Of a DNA stretch of 64,000 nucleotides, positions 7,657 to 15,864 are shown in pieces (the stretch's first letter is position 1; each line of letters begins with the position of its first letter). Below the pieces are notes generated by a model. The model saw only the letters and a list, made by a program, of their open reading frames with translations. It ran no database searches and had not been told where the DNA came from. The DNA lies in NCBI GenBank assembly GCA_038211615.1, contig JBBQVL010000003.1, positions 48,810-112,809 on the forward strand, read 5' to 3'. The translations under genes and the position numbers were made by a program. Source of the DNA: DASWJZ01 sp038211615. GTDB taxonomy: Bacteria > Pseudomonadota > Alphaproteobacteria > Rhizobiales > Afifellaceae.

Positions 7657-9459
7657 ATGACCACCCCGCTCGACCATATCCGCAATTTCGCGATCATCGC
7701 CCATATCGACCACGGAAAATCGACGCTCGCCGACCGGCTCATCCAGATGACGGGCGGGCTCGATCTGCGCGAGATGAAGGAGCAGGTGCTCGATTCCATG
7801 GAGATCGAGCGGGAGCGCGGCATCACCATCAAGGCGCAGACCGTGCGCCTCGCCTACAAGGCGCGGAACGGCGAGAGCTATGAGCTCAACCTCATCGACA
7901 CGCCCGGCCACGTCGATTTCGCCTACGAGGTGAACCGCTCGCTCGCCGCCTGCGAGGGCTCGCTGCTGGTCGTCGATGCAAGCCAGGGCGTGGAGGCGCA
8001 GACGCTGGCGAACGTCTACCAGGCGATCGAGAATAACCACGAGATCGTGCCGGTTCTCAACAAGATCGACCTGCCCGCCGCCGAGCCGGAGCGCATCCGC
8101 CAGCAGATCGAGGATGTGATCGGCATCGACGCCTCCGACGCGGTGATGATCTCGGCGAAGACGGGCCTCGGCGTGGACGAGGTTCTTGAAGCGATCGTGC
8201 ACCGGCTGCCGCCGCCGAAGGGCGACGGGGAGGCGCCGCTGAAGGCGCTGCTCGTCGACAGCTGGTATGACTCGTACCTCGGCGTGGTGGTGCTGGTGCG
8301 CATCGTCGACGGCGTGCTGAAGAAGGGCATGGCGATCCGCATGATGCGCACCGATGCGCGCCACACGGTCGACCGCGTCGGCTTCTTTACGCCGAAGATG
8401 ATCGACATCGGCGAGCTCGGCCCCGGCGAAATCGGCTTCCTCACCGGCTCGATCAAGGACGTGGCGGACACGCGCGTCGGCGACACGATCACCGACGACC
8501 GCCGCCGCGCGGCCGAGCCGCTGCCGGGCTTCCGCCCGGCGCAGCCGGTGGTCTTCTGCGGGCTTTTCCCGGTCGACGCCGCCGACTTCGAGGACCTGCG
8601 CGCCGCGATCGGCAAGCTCCGCCTGAATGACGCGAGCTTCTCCTACGAGATGGAGACTTCTGCGGCGCTCGGCTTCGGCTTCCGCTGCGGCTTTCTGGGC
8701 CTCTTGCACCTGGAGATCATCCAGGAGCGTCTGACGCGCGAGTTCAACCTCGACCTGATCGCCACCGCCCCCTCGGTCATCTACCAGATGACGCTCACCG
8801 ACGGCACCGAGATGGAGTTGCACAACCCCGCCGACATGCCGGACGTGGTGCGCATCGCCGAGATCCGCGAGCCTTGGATCCGCGCCACCATCCTCACCCC
8901 CGACGAGCACCTCGGCGCGATATTGAAGCTCTGCCAGGACCGGCGCGGCGTGCAGGTCGACCTCTCCTACGTCGGCAGCCGCGCCATGCTGCAGTATGAT
9001 TTGCCGCTCAACGAGGTGGTCTTCGACTTCTACGACCGCCTCAAGTCGGTCTCGAAGGGCTATGCCAGCTTCGACTATCACATCACCGGCTACCGCGAGG
9101 GCGACCTCGTAAAAATGTCGATCCTCGTCAACGCCGAGCCGGTCGACGCGCTCTCCATGCTGGTGCACCGCGCGCAGTCGGAGAAGCGCGGCCGGGTGCT
9201 CGTCGAGAAGCTCAAGGAGCTGATCCCGCAGCATCTTTTCAAGATCCCGATCCAGGCGGCGATCGGCGGAAAAGTCATCGCCCGCGAGACGATCTCGGCG
9301 CTCCGCAAGGACGTGACGGCGAAGTGCTACGGCGGCGACGCGACGCGCAAGCGCAAGCTCCTCGACAAGCAGAAGGAGGGCAAGAAGAAGATGCGCCAGT
9401 TCGGCAAGGTCGACATCCCGCAGGAGGCGTTCATCGCCGCGCTCAGGATGGGGGAGTGA
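7657..9459 (+). CDS. lepA: elongation factor 4 (LepA GTPase)
   Basis: LepA/EF4 is a ribosome-associated GTPase that acts on stalled or mispositioned ribosomes. The 600-residue product has the usual length and carries the G1 motif AHIDHGKST, G3 DTPGHVDF and G4 NKIDLP. The EF-G-like domains follow, and the C-terminal domain includes AKCYGGDATRKRKLLDKQKEGKK, typical of LepA. I chose ATG 7657 because it gives the conserved start (MTTPLDHIRNFAIIAHIDHG) and follows AGGA; earlier in-frame ATGs lie in the divergent promoter region. Confidence 0.98.
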   Translation: MTTPLDHIRNFAIIAHIDHGKSTLADRLIQMTGGLDLREMKEQVLDSMEIERERGITIKAQTVRLAYKARNGESYELNLIDTPGHVDFAYEVNRSLAACEGSLLVVDASQGVEAQTLANVYQAIENNHEIVPVLNKIDLPAAEPERIRQQIEDVIGIDASDAVMISAKTGLGVDEVLEAIVHRLPPPKGDGEAPLKALLVDSWYDSYLGVVVLVRIVDGVLKKGMAIRMMRTDARHTVDRVGFFTPKMIDIGELGPGEIGFLTGSIKDVADTRVGDTITDDRRRAAEPLPGFRPAQPVVFCGLFPVDAADFEDLRAAIGKLRLNDASFSYEMETSAALGFGFRCGFLGLLHLEIIQERLTREFNLDLIATAPSVIYQMTLTDGTEMELHNPADMPDVVRIAEIREPWIRATILTPDEHLGAILKLCQDRRGVQVDLSYVGSRAMLQYDLPLNEVVFDFYDRLKSVSKGYASFDYHITGYREGDLVKMSILVNAEPVDALSMLVHRAQSEKRGRVLVEKLKELIPQHLFKIPIQAAIGGKVIARETISALRKDVTAKCYGGDATRKRKLLDKQKEGKKKMRQFGKVDIPQEAFIAALRMGE

Positions 9460-9687
9460 GACGGGCGAGTAGCGAGTGGGGAACGACGGGGGCCGTCGCG
9501 GCGGATTGTTCCGGTTGAGGCGGCGGCGGTAGCTCGTTGAGGGCTCTGTTTTTTCTGGCGGACCTGTTCCGTTGGAACATGGTTCGAACAGCCGGAGTTC
9601 CGTAGCGAAGCGCGTGCCGAACCGATCGGACAAGGCGCTCCTCGCCGTCAGGCTCGGCTCCCGATTCAGAACGAAAGGACGGAAACG

Positions 9688-10164
9688 ATGACGCCCAAGA
9701 ACACGATCTGCGTGTGGTACGACAATGACGCGGAGGCGGCTGCACGCTTCTACGCGAAGACGTTTCCCGACAGCACGGTCGGCGCCATCCACCGTGCGCC
9801 GGGCGACTACCCCTCCGGCAAGGAGGGCGATGCGCTGGTCGTGGAGTTCACGGTCTGCGGCATCCCCTGCATCGGGCTGAATGGCGGCCCCAACATGAAG
9901 CACAGCGAGGCGTTCTCCTTCCAGATCGCCACCGACGACCAGGCGGAGACCGACCGCTACTGGAACGCCATCGTCGGCAACGGCGGCGCGGAGAGCATGT
10001 GCGGCTGGTGCAAGGACAAATGGGGCATCAACTGGCAGATCACGCCGCGCGTCCTGACCGATGCGATGGCCGCCGGCGGTGATGAGGCGAAGCGCGCCTT
10101 CGCCGCGATGATGGAGATGGGGAAGATCGACGTGGCGAAGATCGAGGCCGCGCGGCGGGGGTGA
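9688..10164 (+). CDS. VOC family protein (PhnB/3-demethylubiquinone methyltransferase-like fold)
   Basis: The 158-residue product belongs to the PhnB-like branch of the vicinal oxygen chelate superfamily: FYAKTFPDSTVGAIHR near the start, FTVCGIPCIGLNGGP in the middle, and the C-terminal WGINWQITPRVL with the MMEMGKIDVAKIEAA end. The catalytic role of this branch is unknown; many members may bind small ligands only. AAGGACGG precedes the ATG. Its last 141 bases recur almost unchanged at 12226-12366, downstream of the adjoining cyclase gene. Confidence 0.9.
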   Translation: MTPKNTICVWYDNDAEAAARFYAKTFPDSTVGAIHRAPGDYPSGKEGDALVVEFTVCGIPCIGLNGGPNMKHSEAFSFQIATDDQAETDRYWNAIVGNGGAESMCGWCKDKWGINWQITPRVLTDAMAAGGDEAKRAFAAMMEMGKIDVAKIEAARRG

Positions 10165-10198
10165 GGTTTCCTGCGAGAATTCTTCCGCGGCGGATCGT

Positions 10199-10240
10199 AA
10201 ACCGTAGGCTGGGCAAAAAGCGCGTCAGCGCAGTGCCCAC
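10199..10240. repeat. short interspersed repeat fragment
   Basis: The stretch beginning ACCGTAGGCTGGGCAAA and running into CAGTGCCCACGCC resembles the 'GTAGGATGGGCAAAG..GTGCCCACC' elements scattered between genes in Bradyrhizobium-like genomes. It can form a partial hairpin (GGGCAAA/GTGCCC). The rest of the 272-base gap before the cyclase gene holds nothing I can name. Confidence 0.35.
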
Positions 10241-10436
10241 GCCGCCACGACGGGTGAAGGCGCGCGGGCACGCCTCGCATTGCATCCTGCGCATGCTGCG
10301 CGCGGGCCATTACCGCCTCCAAGACCTGGAGTGGATGGCTCAGATCAGCGCCTTCGGAGCAGATTGGTCGGCCGACGCACCTCGGGGTCCCGACAGCCGG
10401 CTAGCGTTACCCAGCGCGAAGCAATAGGGATTGCGC

Positions 10437-12203
10437 ATGGCAGAAGCGGGCACCAATCGCAGGCTTGCGGCGGTTCTCGCGTCCGACGTGGTTGGCTACT
10501 CCCGCATGATGGGCGCCGACGAGGCGGGGGCGCTGAGGACGCTGAGGCACCACCGCGAAACTCTCTTCGACCCGGCGGTTGCCGCGCACAAGGGGCGTGT
10601 GGTCAAGCTGATGGGGGACGGCGCGCTCGTGGAGTTCACGAGCGTCGTCGACGCCGTAAAATGCGCCCTCGCCATACAACGGGCCATCAAGGCGCAAGCT
10701 CCTCCGGTCGAGATCACCCTCAGGATCGGCGTCAACCTCGGTGACGTCATCATCGACGGTGAAGACATCTACGGCGACGGGGTCAACGTCGCGGCGCGTC
10801 TCGAGCCATTGGCAGAGCCGGGTGGGGTCTGCATCGCCTCGATCGTCAACGAGAGCGTCGGCAACCGTATCGATGTGGCCTTCAAGGATTGCGGTGAGGT
10901 CGCCGTCAAAAACATAGACCGGCCAATCCGGGTATGGAAATGGCACCCGGACGCCGAGTCCGTCACGGCGGAGTCTCCACAGACCGTCGCTGCGTCGGGC
11001 AAGACCCAGCCCGAGCCGCCCTCCATTGCGGTTCTGCCTTTCGACAACATGTCGGGCGATCCCGAACAGGAGTACTTCTCCGACGGGATCACGGAAGACA
11101 TCATCACCGATCTGTCGAAGGTCAGCGGGTTGATGGTGATCTCCCGCAATTCCAGCTTTGCTTACAAACACAAGTCCTTTGATATCCGCACCGTCGCACG
11201 CGAGCTTGGCGTGCGCTGCGTGCTGGAGGGCTCGATCCGCCGCGCCGGGAACCGGATCAGGATCACGGCTCAGCTCATCGACGCTGTCACGGGTGGCCAT
11301 CTGTGGGCTGAGCGCTACGACCGCGTCCTCACCGACATCTTCGAAGTGCAGGACGAAGTCACGCACCATATCGTCGACGCCTTGAAGGTGAAGCTGACGC
11401 CAACCGAGGCATCGCTGATCGCCGACGCCCCGACGAACAATCTCGAGGCACATGACCTGTTCTTGCAGGGTCGGGCATTGGCGATGTCGCCGGGCATCAA
11501 CGCCAGGGCCTACGCCCAAGCGGTTGAATTCTTCAGCCGTGCCATCGCGCTCGACCCCCGCTACGCGCGAGCGCATGCCGGACTGGCGATGATGCATCTG
11601 TTCAACTTTCACAATCATTGGATTGACGATCCCCACGCATCCCTGCGCCTCGCAGGCGAATGCGCCGCCAAGGCGATAGCCTGTGATCCGAACGAGCCGA
11701 TCGCTTATGTCGCTGCTGCGCTCGCGGCGGAAAACCTCAAGGACTATGAACGGGCCCGAGAGGCGATAGGGACGGCGCTGCGGCTCAATCCGAATGAAGC
11801 AACGGCTCACAACGCTCGCGGAACGCTTGCGATCTTCTCGGGCGAACCGGAGGCAGCGATTGAGCACATCGAGCGCGCCATGCGGCTCGACCCCGGCTTC
11901 AGCCAGCAGTACCTGCACTTTCTTGGCATGGCGCATCTGCTGATGGGTCACGACGAGACCGCCGCGGCAATGTTCAAGGAGCGGATCCGGCTGGCCCCCG
12001 AAACCGATGCGAGCCGCAGTGCTCTTGCTTCCGCGCTCGGCCATCTCGGCGAGATCGAGGAGGCGCGACGCGTCTGGGCCGAACTGAAGACCATCAATCC
12101 GCGCTACTCGTTCGCCGCGCGGCTGGCGCGGCTGCCGTTCCGCACTCCAGCCGATGCCGCCAGGATCGCCGAGGGGGTCGCCAAGGCCGGCCTGCCGGAT
12201 TGA
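10437..12203 (+). CDS. class III adenylate/guanylate cyclase with TolB-like and TPR regions
   Basis: The 588-residue product has three parts. Residues about 8-165 are a class III cyclase homology domain with both metal Asp sites visible (SDVVGYSRMM and MGDGALVEF). About 195-310 is a TolB/FlgO-like region opening SIAVLPFDNMSGDPEQEYFSDG. From about 330 on there are tetratricopeptide repeats (FSRAIALDPRYARAHAGLAMM and later units). This architecture is common and often present in many copies in Rhizobiales. No signal peptide or membrane helix is obvious. I use ATG 10437; a TTG two codons earlier is in frame. A piece of a duplicated VOC gene lies directly after it. Confidence 0.9.
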   Translation: MAEAGTNRRLAAVLASDVVGYSRMMGADEAGALRTLRHHRETLFDPAVAAHKGRVVKLMGDGALVEFTSVVDAVKCALAIQRAIKAQAPPVEITLRIGVNLGDVIIDGEDIYGDGVNVAARLEPLAEPGGVCIASIVNESVGNRIDVAFKDCGEVAVKNIDRPIRVWKWHPDAESVTAESPQTVAASGKTQPEPPSIAVLPFDNMSGDPEQEYFSDGITEDIITDLSKVSGLMVISRNSSFAYKHKSFDIRTVARELGVRCVLEGSIRRAGNRIRITAQLIDAVTGGHLWAERYDRVLTDIFEVQDEVTHHIVDALKVKLTPTEASLIADAPTNNLEAHDLFLQGRALAMSPGINARAYAQAVEFFSRAIALDPRYARAHAGLAMMHLFNFHNHWIDDPHASLRLAGECAAKAIACDPNEPIAYVAAALAAENLKDYERAREAIGTALRLNPNEATAHNARGTLAIFSGEPEAAIEHIERAMRLDPGFSQQYLHFLGMAHLLMGHDETAAAMFKERIRLAPETDASRSALASALGHLGEIEEARRVWAELKTINPRYSFAARLARLPFRTPADAARIAEGVAKAGLPD

Positions 12204-12225
12204 TCGGCACGATGCGCCGCAGCGG

Positions 12226-12366
12226 GGCATCTCCTGGCAGATCACGCCGCGCGCGCTGATGCAGGCGCTGGCGGCCGGCGGCGCCGAAGCGAAGCGCGCG
12301 TTCGACGCAATGATGGAGATGGGGAAGATCGACGTGGCGAAGATCGAGGCCGCTCGGCGGGGGTGA
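12226..12366 (+). pseudogene. 3' fragment of a second VOC gene
   Basis: These 141 bases encode 46 residues plus a stop that match the last 46 residues of the VOC protein at 9688-10164 with few changes (GISWQITPRAL against GINWQITPRVL, then MMEMGKIDVAKIEAARRG identical). Similarity stops a few bases past the TGA. No start codon or N-terminal two thirds is present. It looks like the tail of a tandem paralogue whose front was lost when the cyclase gene arrived or the region recombined. Confidence 0.85.
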
Positions 12367-12600
12367 GGTTGCAACGAAGCGGCCTCCGCGCTTATGCCGC
12401 CCTGGCCCCTTTCTCGAGCTGAAGCTGGCGCAGGCGTCCGGCGGCAACCTCAGTCTGGCCGTGCGCAGCTCTCCGCCGCCATTGGGTTCACACGCTCCGA
12501 TCACGTGGAATTGGTTCCTCCGGGAACCCGACCTGGGTCATCGTCGTCAATGTAGACGGGGGTCCATCCGACGACCTCCGTTCAAAGCCGGGAGAAGCCG

Positions 12601-12909
12601 ATGACCAAGTTCGCGCTCTATGTTCCGCTCGAAGCGAAGCCTGGAAAGGAAAAGGAGGTCGCGGATTTCCTGCGCTCCGCCCTGCCTCTTGTGAACGCCG
12701 AGCCCGGAACCGTCTCCTGGTTCGCCATAGAGGAAGGCCCCGGCCGTTTCGCCATCTTCGACACGTTCGACGACGAGGCCGGGCGCGAGGCGCACCTGAA
12801 CGGCAAGGTCGCTGCGGCCCTGATGGAGAAGGCCAAGGCCGGAGATCTCTTCGCCAAGCCGCCGCAGATCATGAAGCTCGGAATTCTCGCAGACAAGCTT
12901 CCGCGATAG
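12601..12909 (+). CDS. antibiotic biosynthesis monooxygenase (ABM) domain protein
   Basis: The 102-residue product is a single ABM-type ferredoxin-like domain: FALYVPLEAKPGKEKEVADFL, then GTVSWFAIEEGPGRFAIFDTFDDEAGREAHL. These dimeric proteins include quinol monooxygenases and cofactor-free oxygenases, but many are unassigned. GGGAGAA precedes the ATG. It stands alone, with a 230-base gap upstream in which I see nothing and REP-like repeats downstream. Confidence 0.85.
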   Translation: MTKFALYVPLEAKPGKEKEVADFLRSALPLVNAEPGTVSWFAIEEGPGRFAIFDTFDDEAGREAHLNGKVAAALMEKAKAGDLFAKPPQIMKLGILADKLPR

Positions 12910-12943
12910 GCGGCCGAGGCTGCGGCGTCGAAGCCGGTGGAGC

Positions 12944-13085
12944 CCTCGTGGTTCGAGGCTCCCCCGGATCAAATCCGGGGTCGCACCTCACCATGAGGGT
13001 GTTGTGGATGCGGACGCGGCGCTTCCGCAATCAGCCTCCCTCATCCTGAGGTGCGAGGCGCGAGAGGCACCGAGCCTCGAAGGAT
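12944..13085. repeat. REP-like repeat block
   Basis: The block contains CACCTCACCATGAGGGTG (12984-13001) and CCCTCATCCTGAGGTGCGAG (from 13038) ending GAGCCTCGAAGGAT (13072-13085). These are the halves of a palindromic element typical of intergenic DNA in Hyphomicrobiales. An inverted relative lies at 13852-13892, so the acetyltransferase gene between is bracketed by copies. Confidence 0.7.
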
Positions 13086-13105
13086 CGGATGCCGAGCGCA
13101 CCGCT

Positions 13106-13798
13106 TCACGAACCCACCGCCTCCTCCGCGCGGATCATCGCTACGTTCACCATCGTCCGCAGCTTGAACCCGATCGCCTCGTAGAGCCCGATCGCGCCTG
13201 CGTTCGTCGCGTAGGCGTGGAGGTACGGCGTCTCGCCCCGCTCGGCGATCCGCTGCGCCATGAACATGGAGAGCACGCGGGCGAGGCCGCGGCCGCGAAA
13301 ATTCGGGTGGGTGCAGACGCCGCTGATCTCCGTGTAGCCCTCGGGCTTCATCCGCTCGCCGGCCATCGCGACGAGCACGCCGTTTTCCTTGACGCCAAAG
13401 AATTCCCCGAGCGCCTGCGCCCGGAGCGAGAACGGGCCGGGCTTCGTCAGCGCCGCGAGCGCCAGCATTTCCGGCGCGTCGGCATCGCCGAGACGCGCGA
13501 TGCGCGCGTCGGTGATTTTCTCCGGCGCGCGGTCCAGGACCATCTGCACGCCGAGCCCGGTGATGGGTGCGACGCAGCCGGGCGGCAGGACGATCGCGTC
13601 GGCCTGGATCAGGAGCAGGCTCTCGCCCGGCCCGGCGAGTTTTCCGAGCGCCGCGAGGCTTTCATCGCTGTCGTCGTGCGCCGCGGCGAACGGGACGATG
13701 GAAGGCTGGTAGCGCCGCGCCAGCGCGCCGCCCTCGGCGAGCGCCGCGTGCCGCGTGGCGAGCGCGCTCCAGACGGGGCGGTCGAGGATGTGCTTCAT
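13106..13798 (-). CDS. GNAT family N-acetyltransferase
   Basis: The 230-residue product has an N-terminal half unlike simple GNATs and a C-terminal FR47-like acetyltransferase domain with GYTEISGVCTHPNFRGRGLARVL, where RGRGLA is the acetyl-CoA loop, and LHAYATNAGAIGLYEAIGF. The substrate is unknown. I chose ATG 13798 because the family begins close to the ILDRPVWSAL stretch; an upstream in-frame ATG would add 18 residues without family features. The gene is bracketed by REP-like repeats. Confidence 0.85.
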   Translation of the reverse strand: MKHILDRPVWSALATRHAALAEGGALARRYQPSIVPFAAAHDDSDESLAALGKLAGPGESLLLIQADAIVLPPGCVAPITGLGVQMVLDRAPEKITDARIARLGDADAPEMLALAALTKPGPFSLRAQALGEFFGVKENGVLVAMAGERMKPEGYTEISGVCTHPNFRGRGLARVLSMFMAQRIAERGETPYLHAYATNAGAIGLYEAIGFKLRTMVNVAMIRAEEAVGS

Positions 13799-13851
13799 CG
13801 GCGTCCTGTCGATGGCTGGCGGGGGGTTAGTTCGACGGGCTGCGGCGTCCA

Positions 13852-13892
13852 ATCCTTCGATGCTCGCTTCGCTCGCGCCTCAGGATGAGGGG
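13852..13892. repeat. REP-like repeat (inverted relative of 13038-13085)
   Basis: ATCCTTCGATGCTCGCTTCG followed by CGCGCCTCAGGATGAGGGG is the reverse-complement form of the element at 13038-13085. The sequence just after it (CCCTCACGATCGGGGC... CTCCTCACGATGCGGGG, to about 13950) looks like a decayed further copy that touches the 3' end of the next gene. Confidence 0.65.
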
Positions 13893-13938
13893 TTGGTGGG
13901 ATCCGGCCCTCACGATCGGGGCGGGTGAGACTTGCTCC

Positions 13939-14628
13939 TCACGATGCGGGGGAGGAGGCGAGGGCCTTCAGCTCGTTCCACAGCGGATAGAGCTTTGGCT
14001 CGTCCTCCTCGATCCCCGCGAAGCGCCCGATTTTCTCGAAGAAATAATTGTCGGTGAGGTCGTCGTTCACCTGCGACACTTCTCCGACGAAGGCCGTGCC
14101 CTTGCCCGCCTCGCCGTAGAACCTGTGCCAGAGGCTGCGCGTCAGCGTGACGCTCTCGCCGGGGCGAAGCCGCAGGCGCTCTCCCGCTTCGAGCACGCGC
14201 CGCGTGCCGTCCACCATCACCGTCACCGGCGTGTCGGCGAGCTCGCCGTCGCGGAAATTGTGCAGCTCGAGGATCAGGTTGCCGCCGCCGCGGACGATGA
14301 TGTCCTCCATCTTGATGCGGTGCATGTGGAACGGCGTCTCCTGCTCCTCGCCGACCACCAGCAGCTTCTCCGCATAGGGCTTCTCGCTGGCGACGCCCTG
14401 CTGTCCGTTGCGCACGCAGAAGATCACCAGCCCGCGGCGCGGAAAATCGCCCGAGCCGAAGTCGGTGATGTCCCAGCCCATCTGGTGCTGCAGGCAGTAG
14501 CGCGCCGCGTCCGGGTTCGCGCGCCACTCGGCCTCGCTCCATGTCGCGAACGGCGGCAGCGCGAAGCGGTGCGCGGCGAAGAGCGCCAGCGCCTCGCGTT
14601 GCTGGCGGTTGACGTCGGAACGCTGCAT
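13939..14628 (-). CDS. D-lyxose/D-mannose family sugar isomerase
   Basis: The 229-residue product fits the cupin-type D-lyxose isomerase family, which interconverts aldose and ketose (D-lyxose/D-xylulose, D-mannose/D-fructose) with a divalent metal. The metal-binding pattern is visible in EQETPFHMHRIKMEDIIV and SLWHRFYGEAG. QHQMGWDITDFGSGDF is also typical. AAGGAGAGGACG precedes the ATG. It lies 39 bases after the SDR gene and is very probably co-transcribed with it, pointing to use of a rare sugar or polyol. Confidence 0.88.
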   Translation of the reverse strand: MQRSDVNRQQREALALFAAHRFALPPFATWSEAEWRANPDAARYCLQHQMGWDITDFGSGDFPRRGLVIFCVRNGQQGVASEKPYAEKLLVVGEEQETPFHMHRIKMEDIIVRGGGNLILELHNFRDGELADTPVTVMVDGTRRVLEAGERLRLRPGESVTLTRSLWHRFYGEAGKGTAFVGEVSQVNDDLTDNYFFEKIGRFAGIEEDEPKLYPLWNELKALASSPAS

Positions 14629-14667
14629 CGTCCTCTCCTTCGATTGTGCGCGCGGTTGGTTGGGGTG

Positions 14668-15417
14668 TCAGTACGAGGCGGTCAGGCCGCCGTCCACCAG
14701 ATGATACGAGCCGGTGATGAAGCTTGATTCCTCCGAGATCAGGAACGCCGCGAGCCGCGCCACCTCGATCGGCTGGCCGATACGGTTCAGCGCGTGCTTC
14801 GCGCCCCATTCGGCGATCACCGCCTCCGGGTGCTCGGGGTTCCAATGGCGGGCGTTGGCGTGCGCCAGCGGCGTCTCGATCGTGCCGGGGCAGATGGCGG
14901 TGACGCGGATGTTATCCTTGCCGTGGTCGAGCGCCATCACGCGCGTCAGCGACAGCACCGCGCCCTTGGTCGCGGCGTAGGCGGCGACGCCGGCCTGCGT
15001 GGCGAGCGCCTGGATCGACGACATGTTGACCACCGACCCGCCGCCATTCGGGATCATCAGCGGGATCACATGCTTGGAGAGCAGGAAGATCGCCTTCAGA
15101 TTGATGGCGAACACCTTGTCCCACTCCGCTTCCGCCATCTCGACCACGGTTCCATGCAGCTCGATGCCGGCGGAGTTCAGGAGGCCGGTGACGGGCCCAA
15201 GCGCGGCGGCCCGCTCGGCGACCGCCTTGCAGGCGTCGGCGCTGGTCAGGTCGGCGACCACGGGATCGATCTTCTCCGAGGCGATCGCGTCGAGCCCGGC
15301 CTTGTTGATGTCGACGGCGACGATTGTCGCCCCGCAATCGGAAAAATGCCGCGCGCATTCCCGCCCGAGCCCCGACGCCGCGCCGGTGACGATCACCACA
15401 CCCGAAAGCTTTGGCAC
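14668..15417 (-). CDS. SDR family oxidoreductase
   Basis: The 249-residue product is a classical short-chain dehydrogenase: cofactor loop TGAASGLG, NSAG, catalytic Ser in VVNMSSIQAL, YAATK active site, and a C-terminal GSYHLVDGGLTASY. Asp in VAVDINKAG suggests NAD preference. Its neighbour is a sugar isomerase, so a sugar or polyol dehydrogenase role is likely; the substrate is not known. I chose GTG 15417 because family members begin just before the Rossmann strand; AAGGGAG lies 12 bases upstream, a little far. An ATG at 15486 would add 23 residues. Confidence 0.85.
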   Translation of the reverse strand: MPKLSGVVIVTGAASGLGRECARHFSDCGATIVAVDINKAGLDAIASEKIDPVVADLTSADACKAVAERAAALGPVTGLLNSAGIELHGTVVEMAEAEWDKVFAINLKAIFLLSKHVIPLMIPNGGGSVVNMSSIQALATQAGVAAYAATKGAVLSLTRVMALDHGKDNIRVTAICPGTIETPLAHANARHWNPEHPEAVIAEWGAKHALNRIGQPIEVARLAAFLISEESSFITGSYHLVDGGLTASY

Positions 15418-15505
15418 TTTGCTTCGACGCTCCCTTGATGGCTGCACGAACGCCGGGATTGTGTTGCGCCCGACGCTCCGCCGCAAGGTGGCGACGGGCG
15501 AGTCG

Positions 15506-15775
15506 CTATCCTTCGCGCACGCCGGCCGCGCGAGGCGAGGCGAGATCGCGCGCCATCCGTTCCTTGTCGACGCGGAATTGCGTTTTGAGCCAGTATGTCG
15601 CGGTGAAGCTCGGCCGCAGAATGGCGAGCCGCACCGCGGTCGCCCGCGCTTCTTCCAGCTCCCCCGCCTGCTCCTGAATCATCACGATGTCGGCGAGGCC
15701 GAAGCCGGGACTGCGCGCATGATGCTCCTTGAAGGCAGCCATCGCCTCGTCGGCCCGCCCGGACAGCCAAGCGCA
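15506..15775 (-). pseudogene. C-terminal fragment of a TPR/adenylate cyclase-type gene
   Basis: About 90 codons resemble the end of cyclase-TPR proteins: SGRADEAMAAFKEHHARSPGFG, then LADIVMIQEQAGELEEAR and LKTQFRVDKERMARDL. No start codon with a ribosome binding site, and no N-terminal domains, are present upstream; the region before it is the promoter side of the lipase gene. It is unlike the tail of the intact cyclase at 10437-12203, so it is a relic of another member of that family. Confidence 0.7.
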
Positions 15776-15809
15776 TTGCCTAGGGGATGCCGGTCCCGGC
15801 GAACATCCC

Positions 15810-15846
15810 AATCATCCGTTCGCATCCTTTTCGCAAACGGATGATT
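15810..15846. promoter_or_regulatory. inverted repeat in front of the lipase gene
   Basis: AATCATCCGTTCGC (15810-15823) and GCAAACGGATGATT (15833-15846) form a 14-base inverted repeat with one mismatch and a 9-base centre, ending 18 bases before the lipase ATG. There is no T-tract. It could be an operator or an RNA hairpin that overlaps the leader; which one is not decided by the sequence. Confidence 0.5.
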
Positions 15847-15864
15847 GCATCCACTAGTTGAGTC

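Noticed and set aside
9574..9599. GGAAC-N18-GTT before the VOC gene, as a second EcfG promoter
   Set aside because: The spacer is one base longer than the usual range, the C before GTT is missing, and the site is about 90 bases from the start codon.
7627..9903. A long open frame (about 750 codons) antisense to lepA
   Set aside because: lepA is certain on the plus strand, and the antisense product shows only composition bias from GC-rich third positions.
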